Shown here: one piece after another, positions 1 to 6,371 of the stretch
Numbering within the stretch: position 1 is the first letter of the stretch
Layout: the number at the start of each line of letters is the position of its first letter
Origin: an uncultured Desulfobacterium sp.
GTDB taxonomy: Bacteria; Desulfobacterota; Desulfobacteria; Desulfobacterales; Desulfobacteraceae
Direction of reading: 5' to 3'
Assembly (NCBI GenBank): GCA_937124525.1
Contig: CAKZLA010000428.1
Coordinates: 1-7,206 of the forward strand
DNA: 7,206 nucleotides
Notes under the pieces: generated by a model
Told to the model about the DNA's origin: nothing
Database searches by the model: none
The model's input: the letters and a program-made list of their open reading frames with translations, nothing else
Position numbers and translations under genes: made by a program

Positions 1-157
1 GCATCGATTTAAAGATATTAATCACACGATTCGGGGTTTGTTTATCCCACGTCGCTAACATTGCTTTTATATTTTGACGTTCAAGGTTTTCTTGAGAGCC
101 ACATAGGTTACAAGGGATGATGGGATAGTCTTGGGTTTTTGCAAAACTCGCGATATC
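1..157 (-). pseudogene. ttcA: TtcA (tRNA 2-thiocytidine biosynthesis) C-terminal fragment
   Basis: This is the second half of the chimeric ORF. Intact TtcA is a PP-loop, [4Fe-4S] enzyme that thiolates cytidine 32 of tRNA. Its C-terminal signature, [15 protein letters not shown] followed by ML..WDK..PGR...MF, is matched almost residue for residue here. The pair C134/C137 (ORF numbering) corresponds to the PCNLC motif, which supplies one cluster cysteine in the E. coli enzyme. The ATP-binding SGGKDS loop and the CxxC pair that supplies the other cluster ligands are missing, because the reading frame runs into the PIN domain instead. The remaining C-terminus lies beyond position 1. The fragment alone cannot be active. 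Confidence 0.75.
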
Positions 158-511
158 AAGTATTTTTCTATCATTTATTATATTTAGAGCTACATTTCTT
201 GTGTTAATTGTATACTCATCATTTGAGATTATATCAATAATTGCATTTTTAGTTCCAAAAACTTCAAGCCTTATTATTTTATAAGTCTTATCTTTTTTTG
301 AAGAGATAATTTTAGAGTTTTCAAGTATTCTAGCGAATTCTCTTGCTTGGAAATTTATTTCATCAAAACCACTTTTTTTGGTATCAATTTCATCTAATAC
401 AGTTTCTGGTAATACAATCAGATTTTTTGTTTCATCACTTAACTTAAATATATTTGTCGCATCTTCTAGTAATATATTTGTATCTAGTACATAGGTTTTT
501 TCAAAATTCAT
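1..511 (-). CDS. Chimeric ORF: PhoH-type PIN domain joined in frame to a TtcA C-terminal fragment (partial)
   Basis: The frame opens with ATG at 511-509 and stays open to the window edge (170 complete codons). Residues 1 to about 118 look like the PIN RNase domain at the N-terminus of PhoH/YlaK-type proteins: VLDTNILL with the first acidic metal ligand D10, LDEID (40-43), an [10 protein letters not shown] helix (54-63) and NDRKILD (113-119). From about residue 119 the sequence changes to the end of the tRNA 2-thiocytidine synthetase Ttc[16 protein letters not shown] (129-143), then an RQ..K.ML..WDK..P.R helix. The PhoH ATPase domain and the TtcA PP-loop are both absent. GC steps from about 24% (158-511) to about 39% (1-157) by hand count. 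The ribosome-binding site is weak (AAAAGAG upstream). The PIN piece resembles Campylobacterota proteins and the TtcA piece gammaproteobacterial ones, from memory only. A working PIN-TtcA fusion is unlikely; a chimeric contig end is the better reading. Confidence 0.7.
   Translation of the reverse strand, partial: MNFEKTYVLDTNILLEDATNIFKLSDETKNLIVLPETVLDEIDTKKSGFDEINFQAREFARILENSKIISSKKDKTYKIIRLEVFGTKNAIIDIISNDEYTINTRNVALNIINDRKILDIASFAKTQDYPIIPCNLCGSQENLERQNIKAMLATWDKQTPNRVINIFKSM
152..157. other. Probable chimera junction between PIN and TtcA segments
   Basis: Homology to the PIN domain fades and homology to TtcA begins around residues 117-121 of the ORF, at the palindrome GATATC. Both families can carry a D-I/L-A-type helix here ([12 protein letters not shown]; TtcA: KDI..FA), so the exact breakpoint cannot be placed to the base. 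Composition changes sharply across it. The junction is inferred from the two homologies and the GC step. Confidence 0.5.
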
Positions 512-515
512 TTTT

Positions 516-583
516 GCTCTTTTGAATTATTGTTTTCAAGAACCAAATAATATTAAAAAGCCAAATAATTCTTTTGAAAGAGC
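516..583. repeat. Imperfect inverted repeat spanning the lipoprotein 3' end and the PIN-gene leader
   Basis: The left arm GCTCTTTTGAATTATTG (516-532) is repeated in inverse orientation at 562-583. The two arms are identical over blocks of 7 and 8 bases and differ by a 4-base insertion. Between the arms the 9-base unit CCAAATAAT occurs twice (543-551 and 561-569). The arms straddle the lipoprotein stop codon. There is no GC-rich stem or T-run, so it does not resemble an intrinsic terminator. Short inverted homologies of this sort are typical of amplification-derived chimeric joints, but a natural repeat cannot be excluded. Confidence 0.5.
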
Positions 584-1720
584 ATCTCTGTCATCTATAT
601 AAAACCAGGTATTTCGATACTTTACCGCCACATACGCATTTTGGGGATAGGATTTGCTGTTCAAAACATTAAGCCTTGCATAATTAATTTTAAGGTTATC
701 CGGCAACCTCGGTGCACTCCCTCTCTCAAGGTCTTCGGCCGGGGGCTGAACATTGACGGCAAGCTGGTACATCATATCAATTAAACTTCGGAAACGGATA
801 TGGATCATGGGAATACTGCCGCCTGAATTGCCATCTGACAGGTCATTGCGGCTCATAAGCCCGTAAGAACAGACAATACGGCCATCTTTGGTCTTGATTC
901 TCCCGGCTTTGGCATCAAGAATGGCTTCCAGTGTGTCTGCCTCCCTAGCATTGTTAAATCTGATCTGCAATGTCCAATAAGCTGTCCTGGAGCTTTTGCG
1001 TAGTTCCATTTTTTCCGGATTTTTGGTTTTTTTAAAATAGTAGCCTCCCTTGTCGGCTTCCATAATACGGCTTGCAGTCACTTTCCCGGTATTGATGTCG
1101 GCATAAAGCAATGTTCCTTCCGGACTGTCGGCAGTTTTAATAATCGACACATCTCCCCGCATCGATAACTTTGACAGCATTTTTGACAAGGTAATAAATT
1201 TTTCAAAGGAATTGTTTTTTATCATGGGATTGTTACGAAGATTGCCAAAATTTTTAACCATAAGCTGCATCATCAGATTCAGATTCCAGTTTGTATGTTT
1301 CAGCATTACAAACCGTTCCAGACCGATATCCTTGACAAGGTATTCCACGTATTCTTTGCCCTGAAGCGGAACATAAGTGAAGGTCGGATATTCATTGTAT
1401 TCACCGCCGATGGAGCCCATGTACTGGGAAATAAGGCCCATTTTCTTGACTCGGCCATCCGGTATGGATGCCTGTGCCACGCCTTTGATTCCAAAATTAT
1501 AGCTGGTTGAAATTGAACTTAGCTGAATAAAGTAAGGCGATTCCAAATACCGCAACCGAACCAGGTTGATCAGCATCTGTTCGTTGTTACTTTGTGACGC
1601 ACTAATGTTGTATGATGCCGTGCTGGTTTTAAGTATTTTGGGCCCCATGGAGCATCCCGAAACAAAACAGGTAACAGCAACTGATATTACTGATACAAAT
1701 ACCCATGGTTTAAATATCAT
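536..1720 (-). CDS. Uncharacterised lipoprotein, C-terminus apparently truncated
   Basis: A 394-residue protein with a clear lipoprotein signal: a positively charged start, a hydrophobic run (residues 6-20) and the lipobox VSGC with the acylated Cys23. It should be anchored in an envelope membrane facing the periplasm; Ser at +2 suggests sorting to the outer membrane if a Lol-like rule applies. The mature protein has the motif NNEQMLINLVRLRYLESPYFIQLSSIS near its N-terminus and YRNTWFYIDDRD near its C-terminus. I recognise these as hallmarks of a widespread, functionally unassigned family of proteobacterial and planctomycete lipoproteins. In relatives, as I recall them, the final stretch continues past the IDDRD..SK..F..L..LF segment with roughly 15-20 more residues ending in a T.PVG-like tail; here a stop follows FGS directly, next to an AT-rich inverted repeat. 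The start ATG at 1720 has the ribosome-binding site GAGAGAGGG just upstream. It is transcribed in the same direction as the channel operon but separated by 281 bp. Confidence 0.8.
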   Translation of the reverse strand: MIFKPWVFVSVISVAVTCFVSGCSMGPKILKTSTASYNISASQSNNEQMLINLVRLRYLESPYFIQLSSISTSYNFGIKGVAQASIPDGRVKKMGLISQYMGSIGGEYNEYPTFTYVPLQGKEYVEYLVKDIGLERFVMLKHTNWNLNLMMQLMVKNFGNLRNNPMIKNNSFEKFITLSKMLSKLSMRGDVSIIKTADSPEGTLLYADINTGKVTASRIMEADKGGYYFKKTKNPEKMELRKSSRTAYWTLQIRFNNAREADTLEAILDAKAGRIKTKDGRIVCSYGLMSRNDLSDGNSGGSIPMIHIRFRSLIDMMYQLAVNVQPPAEDLERGSAPRLPDNLKINYARLNVLNSKSYPQNAYVAVKYRNTWFYIDDRDALSKELFGFLILFGS

Positions 1721-1723
1721 TTT

Positions 1724-1733
1724 GCCCTCTCTC
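1724..1733 (-). promoter_or_regulatory. Ribosome-binding site of the lipoprotein gene
   Basis: Reading the minus strand, AGAGAGAGGG followed by CAAA precedes the ATG at 1720-1718. The purine-rich run is a plausible Shine-Dalgarno match at slightly short spacing and supports this start, which also gives a correct signal peptide. Confidence 0.55.
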
Positions 1734-1934
1734 TAATACTTCTCAATAAGTCCGGGTGAATATTGTTCTTTGTTCATTCCAATAATTTATATGCTGTTAA
1801 AAAAATTCATCATACCGGATATTGTTTTGACGCTTTGGATGAGCAGGTCGGTAATGGAAACAGATTGTGATGATGATTTTTATATGAAATTTCGTCCAAA
1901 ATACTTAAATAATGAGAGTTTCAATTTTCGTTGT

Positions 1935-1967
1935 GGGCAGGCCAAATCCCAATACGGGTCTGCCCGT
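1935..1967 (-). terminator. Possible hairpin downstream of the channel operon
   Basis: GGGCAG (1935-1940) can pair with CTGCCC (1960-1965). An alternative smaller hairpin, ACGGG-TCTG-CCCGT (1954-1967), uses part of the same bases. It lies about 35 bp past the stop codon of the second channel gene, where a terminator would be expected. No T-tract follows on the minus strand, so intrinsic termination is doubtful; it may stabilise the 3' end or be incidental. Confidence 0.25.
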
Positions 1968-2001
1968 GGAAAGTTATATGTCAGAAAGAATTATCCTTCT
2001 A

Positions 2002-4188
2002 TCAGAAGTTCATTAGATTCATGCCGATCAAACCGGTGATCACAAAAAAATAAATACCCACACAGATACGGTTAAATAAGATAACCTGTTTATCCATCTT
2101 ACCTGAGAGCATTTTTTCAAGGATCACCGCTGCGGAGAGGATACCCAGGGCGTAAACAGCATAAAAATTAACTTCAAACCGTATCATGGTGCTCGACGAA
2201 TTAAGGGTCCTCAGATAATAGTGACAAATGCCGGTGACAAGTTCCACGGGCAAAAGGATAATCAAACGTGTTCCAACATGATCAATGGGCAGAAAAAGGC
2301 TGAAATATAAAAACAGTATCAGCACCAACAGTGGGACCAATACCTTTAAGGGAAATAATCGGTCAATTCGTTGTGTGTGTATATGGGCGTTGTAACACGA
2401 ATAGCCCAGTTTGAAGCCGCTGAACTGTTTTTCAAAGGTATCCCGGGATTGGGTTACATGATCCACTTCCCAACTGGAGGTATTCTCCATACGGTTCTGC
2501 CTGGCTTTTGGCGAAAGATAGGTGCTCATGCTAAGATAGTCTGGAATAAAAATAAGTTTTTGATCGGTCTGAAGCTTATGGTGGAACCGGATGGTTAATT
2601 CGTGTTTTTCAAAGGGAAAATCATCATATGTCATGGTCTGTTTGAATTTGGCTCTTACCTCATAGGACCTGATTGTAAAATCATCCTGCCGGGTCTCCAA
2701 AATCGGTTGCTCCAATAGAATCGGATTCTCAGCGTTTTCAAAGACAATTTGCTGTTCATTGAAATCACCCTTGAACCGGAACCATACATAAAAATTAACA
2801 AAAAATTCTCCGGTTGAGGAGTTCAAGTTGTCCACCGAGATAAGATCCATCCCGGCAAACACCAGGTTTTTTTTACCAAGCAACCTGTCGCCAATCACCG
2901 TACCCCTCCAGGTAAGGAATTTTTTTGGCCCATCGCGTTTCTTCTTCTCAATTACATGGTATTGGCCAAATGCAGGTCTAAAATGTTGGTTTTCATAATA
3001 GCCCATGCCATAAAGACGTTCGACGCGTCCGTCTTTATCAAAAAAAATCTTACCGGAAACGCCCTTGACAGCCTGCTCCTGATCTGTAAACGAAGATAGC
3101 GCGGCCCGTATAAGGGTTCGATCTTCCCGAATCTCCCGGCCATTGATATGCTTTAGTTCAATGGCCTCAATGAGCACCTTCATCGCGTCATAATAGGAGG
3201 CAGCCACCCAGCCGGGGGACTCGCCAAACTTTGTACGATAATTTTCAACAAATCTGTTTGCTTCAAGCCCCCCCAGTTCCGGTAAAAAAGGAGTTGTCCC
3301 ATGGATGCCGTTTAAATAATAGCCGGGTTTAACCTTTTCCCGGGGAAGGGAGGTCAGGGAGTTGTAAAAACTTGCCGTGGCAAAGGTATTTGTTCCGATA
3401 ATGGTAAAATCGGTACTTGGATTATTGATCGAACGGATTATTGCGGCAGCTTTACGGCTTTGGGCCGCAATGACAATAACACCGGGATACTGGATGGCTT
3501 TCAGCTCACGGAGGATCTCATCCAGGCCGTCATTTTGGACATCTTTTTTAATTTTCCATGTGTAAAGGATTTTAATTCCCGCTTCTGCAGCACTGGATTC
3601 GATTTCGCGTGACAGGGCGTTATAATTCTCTTCTGTCTCATGGATTATGCTGACGGACCGTTTCTGATTTGTAATTTGGCTGATGATAGAAACCGCCTGG
3701 TCAAAATTGTCGGGAATGGTTCCAAAGGCCCAGGGATTTCCATCAGTTATGTTTTCCGCTGTGGCAGAACCGGTAATCATAGGTATCCGATTTTTATGAT
3801 AAATTGCACCGGCAGCAAGGGTTGTGTTGCTTGAAAAATGACCCAAAACCGCAACGACCTGATTATTAAGCGTTATTTCAGAAGCTGCTTGCACGGCCCC
3901 ACTGACGTCATTTTTATCGTCAAAGAAATCTAATTTTATTTCTTTTTTGGAAAGCTTGCCAGCGGCAACGGCATCGAAAATTGCCATCTGGGCACCCCGC
4001 ACCATATCGCGGCCATTCATGAACTCCTCTCCGGTCATGGGACCTACCAGGGCGACGTTGATCTGATCCTTTTTATCAAAGGATCTCCATTGAAACCAGG
4101 CAAGTGGATTACTCGAAGATGACAGCATGGCAATCCACATAAGGTTACATCCAACAATCAGCAGTATGACCACAAGCTTTTTTCTCAT
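2002..4188 (-). CDS. Type I periplasmic-binding-domain / pentameric ligand-gated ion channel fusion protein (second paralogue)
   Basis: A 728-residue inner-membrane protein. Residues 5-22 form a hydrophobic anchor containing IVGC. Residues about 43-410 are a LivJ/LivK-type periplasmic-binding domain: INVALVGPMTG, MVRGAQMAI, VVAVLGHFSS, the ligand-loop motif ITGSAT (138-143), YYDAM (332-336) and the closing VKGVSGKIFF. Residues about 440-608 resemble a pLGIC ligand-binding domain, with FYVWFRFKGDFN (466-477) and the pro-loop YDDFPFEKHEL (521-531), which lacks the animal cysteine pair, as in prokaryotic members. Four helices follow: M1 611-633 with the family's proline (P619), M2 638-661, M3 669-692 and M4 701-725, with a short M3-M4 loop. 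M2 contains Pro647 and Glu649. Expected role: a subunit of an ion channel gated by a periplasmic small molecule, probably amino-acid- or peptide-like (inferred). The ATG start overlaps the upstream stop as ATGA and has an AAGGA ribosome-binding site 7 bases upstream. Automatic annotation would probably call it only an ABC substrate-binding protein. Confidence 0.85.
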   Translation of the reverse strand: MRKKLVVILLIVGCNLMWIAMLSSSSNPLAWFQWRSFDKKDQINVALVGPMTGEEFMNGRDMVRGAQMAIFDAVAAGKLSKKEIKLDFFDDKNDVSGAVQAASEITLNNQVVAVLGHFSSNTTLAAGAIYHKNRIPMITGSATAENITDGNPWAFGTIPDNFDQAVSIISQITNQKRSVSIIHETEENYNALSREIESSAAEAGIKILYTWKIKKDVQNDGLDEILRELKAIQYPGVIVIAAQSRKAAAIIRSINNPSTDFTIIGTNTFATASFYNSLTSLPREKVKPGYYLNGIHGTTPFLPELGGLEANRFVENYRTKFGESPGWVAASYYDAMKVLIEAIELKHINGREIREDRTLIRAALSSFTDQEQAVKGVSGKIFFDKDGRVERLYGMGYYENQHFRPAFGQYHVIEKKKRDGPKKFLTWRGTVIGDRLLGKKNLVFAGMDLISVDNLNSSTGEFFVNFYVWFRFKGDFNEQQIVFENAENPILLEQPILETRQDDFTIRSYEVRAKFKQTMTYDDFPFEKHELTIRFHHKLQTDQKLIFIPDYLSMSTYLSPKARQNRMENTSSWEVDHVTQSRDTFEKQFSGFKLGYSCYNAHIHTQRIDRLFPLKVLVPLLVLILFLYFSLFLPIDHVGTRLIILLPVELVTGICHYYLRTLNSSSTMIRFEVNFYAVYALGILSAAVILEKMLSGKMDKQVILFNRICVGIYFFVITGLIGMNLMNF

Positions 4189-6371
4189 CCCAGAGTCCTT
4201 GTATAATAGATCATCCAGCCCACACCGATCAAAATCAACAGCGGATATGCCGCTTTAAAAAGGTGTGAAAGAACAATGGCCTGCTTGACCTGATCCCTTT
4301 GCAAAAGCCTGTACCTTTGAATTTGCACCACACCAGCAACAATTACCAGAGCATAAAAGCCAAACAGCAGATATTCAATGAACATCAGATAATTTACCCC
4401 CACCCGGCCCGCCAGCCATGCATGGTTCATTAAAGCGATGGTCAAAGATGCTGCCAAAAGTATAAACCCCGTGTTCCGATTATGGACGCTGCCGTACACC
4501 GCAAAGCCAGACAGCACCAAAGCCAGAATAAACGGCAGCACATGGGCATGGAGGAAAAATAAATTGTTGGGTGCAATCAGGATATTGGTATCAAAGCTGG
4601 GATAATTTATAACAGCCGGGTGCAGAGCGTTGTCAGGAACCCCCAGAGTGGAAATATGGGTAACAAGATCTTTGAAGGAGTTAACGGATACCACCCGCCA
4701 ATTGGAATCGGAATCAAGCCTCGGTCCCCCTGCTTCTTTACCGACAGCCCCGGGTACCCCCCCATCGTCTTTTAAATAAATAAAATCGTTTTTTTGAATT
4801 GAATGCTGGTGAAAATGTATTTGTAGCTGATGCCTTTCAAATGGAAAAGTAAAAAAATCAAAGTGGTTTATAAATGTTGCCTTAATTCGAAAAACCTGGG
4901 TTTTTATGTTATCTCTGGTCTCCTCCCATACGGGCTTGTCCAATGAAACAGGGGTTACGGCATCCGGAAAGAAAATGTCGGTTTCATTAAAGTCTCCAAG
5001 AAATCGGAACCACAAATAAAAGTCCGCCGTAAACCCTGAACTGTCAGAATCGATATTTTCGATGGCATTCACTTTCATTCCGCAATAGATAGATTGTTTT
5101 ATATGCATCAGGATATTGTTTACCCACACCGCTTCTCCCCTTAGCACTTTTTCCAGAGCCTGTTCGGCCCCCTCCTCCTTATGGTATTGCACAATGGCAG
5201 GACGAAACAATCCATTTATATACTGTCCAATGATATAGGGTCTTTCAATACAGCCATCCTGGTTAAAATAGAGGTCTCCTGTAATCCCCTTGACCGACTG
5301 ATCGCTTGAATTATAATTTTCCAGGGTTTCACGAAGTTGTTTCCTTTTTTTAACTATATTATCAGAGGGTTTTAAAGGCGTGTTCTGGAGGGCGTGGGCC
5401 AGTAATTTCATGGCATCATAATAGCAGGCGGACTCCCATGGGGGTTCATGACCAAATTTTTGCCGGTAACGGTTACGGAATCCATTTGTCCGGTTATCTG
5501 AAGAATCAATGAAAAAGGGAAAAACCGTATAAAGCCCATTTAAAGAGTGGTCCTTTGAAAACGTATTTTTAATGGCAGGGGAATCAGGCGCTTCGATCAA
5601 ACGGCTGCTTGCAAGTGCAGCGGGAGCTATGAAGTTCAAGTCCTTTCGATGGCTAAGATCCGTAAAAACTTTAACGGCATCTTCCCTGGTGATGTTGAGA
5701 AGAATAAAATCGGGATTTGATTCTTGACGATCAATTTCCCGGATGATTTTATCTAATCCCTCGGGGGACCTGAACCGCCATTTCCTGGTGACGGCAATTT
5801 CACTTTGCCTTGCAAGTTTTTCAAATATACGAATCAAATGGGTATTCCCATGGGATTCATTCTGGATAATTGAGACTTGCCCGCCCCTGGAGCGAATAAA
5901 TGCCGCCAATACCGCCACCTGGTATTCATCATTGGGAACAACACTGAAATACCATTCATTCGTCTTGGTCACATCCGTGGCAGTGGCAGAACCTGTAATC
6001 GCAATAATACCAAAGCGTTTATAGATCTTTCCGGCACGGATTGCCGCTGTGCTGGTGTTATGGCCCAAAACAACAGAAGTTGTCTTATCACTGCCTATTT
6101 GATTGGCCAGATAGGCTGCCGTTCCAGGATCATCCTTGTCATCATACACTTGCAATTTAATTTTTTTGTGCAATTTGGGGTTCTCCCGGGCCAGCTCGGA
6201 AAGATAAAGATTAATGCCGTTGAGCATCATCTGGCCTTTAACGGTTCCCATGGGCAGACAGGCAGCTACGTTAATACTCTCATCAGAGTTTATCATGGGG
6301 TGAAGCAGATAAAAGATACCGGCCAGGTTGCAGCCCAGAACAATAAAAATGATGATAAAGGTTTTTTTCAT
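4185..6371 (-). CDS. Type I periplasmic-binding-domain / pentameric ligand-gated ion channel fusion protein (first paralogue)
   Basis: Numbered from ATG 6371 this is 728 residues, the same length as its downstream paralogue. A TTG 15 bases upstream is possible, but the ATG matches the paralogue's start and overlaps the preceding stop as ATGA. Residues 4-23 are a hydrophobic anchor with VLGC. Residues about 33-396 are a LivJ/LivK-like periplasmic-binding domain: INVAACLPMGTVKG, LQVYDDKDDPG, VVLGHNTS, ITGSAT (125-130), YYDAM (317-321) and VKGITGDLYF. Residues about 428-600 resemble a pLGIC ligand-binding domain, with FYLWFRFLGDFN (451-462), the cysteine-free pro-loop FFTFPFERHQL (506-516) and a glycine-rich loop at about 535-550. 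M1 is 604-628 with Pro613, M2 634-655, M3 660-684 and M4 706-724. M2 has no acidic residue, unlike the paralogue. It probably forms an inner-membrane channel subunit, possibly heteromeric with the paralogue (inferred). Ligand and ion selectivity cannot be read from the sequence. Confidence 0.85.
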   Translation of the reverse strand: MKKTFIIIFIVLGCNLAGIFYLLHPMINSDESINVAACLPMGTVKGQMMLNGINLYLSELARENPKLHKKIKLQVYDDKDDPGTAAYLANQIGSDKTTSVVLGHNTSTAAIRAGKIYKRFGIIAITGSATATDVTKTNEWYFSVVPNDEYQVAVLAAFIRSRGGQVSIIQNESHGNTHLIRIFEKLARQSEIAVTRKWRFRSPEGLDKIIREIDRQESNPDFILLNITREDAVKVFTDLSHRKDLNFIAPAALASSRLIEAPDSPAIKNTFSKDHSLNGLYTVFPFFIDSSDNRTNGFRNRYRQKFGHEPPWESACYYDAMKLLAHALQNTPLKPSDNIVKKRKQLRETLENYNSSDQSVKGITGDLYFNQDGCIERPYIIGQYINGLFRPAIVQYHKEEGAEQALEKVLRGEAVWVNNILMHIKQSIYCGMKVNAIENIDSDSSGFTADFYLWFRFLGDFNETDIFFPDAVTPVSLDKPVWEETRDNIKTQVFRIKATFINHFDFFTFPFERHQLQIHFHQHSIQKNDFIYLKDDGGVPGAVGKEAGGPRLDSDSNWRVVSVNSFKDLVTHISTLGVPDNALHPAVINYPSFDTNILIAPNNLFFLHAHVLPFILALVLSGFAVYGSVHNRNTGFILLAASLTIALMNHAWLAGRVGVNYLMFIEYLLFGFYALVIVAGVVQIQRYRLLQRDQVKQAIVLSHLFKAAYPLLILIGVGWMIYYTRTLG
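4189..4200 (-). promoter_or_regulatory. Shine-Dalgarno site inside the upstream gene, with ATGA overlap
   Basis: On the minus strand AAGGA (4200-4196) lies 7 bases before ATG (4188-4186). It sits within the last codons of the preceding channel gene, whose TGA (4187-4185) overlaps the ATG. This fixes the start of the downstream gene and indicates translational coupling. Confidence 0.75.

Larger units (their letters stand above)
1721..2001. other. Non-coding gap between lipoprotein gene and channel operon
   Basis: This AT-rich stretch holds the end of the channel operon's transcript and the leader of the lipoprotein gene. I see the lipoprotein's ribosome-binding site at its left end and a GC-rich hairpin at 1935-1967, but no convincing sigma-70 promoter pair with proper spacing. 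A plus-strand frame across it has only a TTG start and no recognisable similarity, and it runs into the end of the channel gene. Confidence 0.6.

Noticed and set aside
1295..1510. Short plus- and minus-strand frames inside the lipoprotein gene
   Set aside because: They overlap a gene with a convincing signal peptide and family motifs, and look like frame shadows.
1741..1830. Candidate sigma-70 promoter for the lipoprotein gene (TTGGAA, TATAAA-like elements on the minus strand)
   Set aside because: The -35-like and -10-like hexamers do not fall at 16-18 base spacing; AT-rich DNA yields such matches by chance.
1770..2039. 89-codon plus-strand frame across the gap at 1721-2001
   Set aside because: It begins with TTG, has no evident ribosome-binding site or recognisable motif, and runs into the antisense of the channel gene's 3' end.
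2002..6371. Reading the two 728-residue proteins as ordinary ABC-transporter substrate-binding proteins
   Set aside because: They are almost twice the usual length and carry a separate beta-sandwich plus four membrane helices with pLGIC landmarks.
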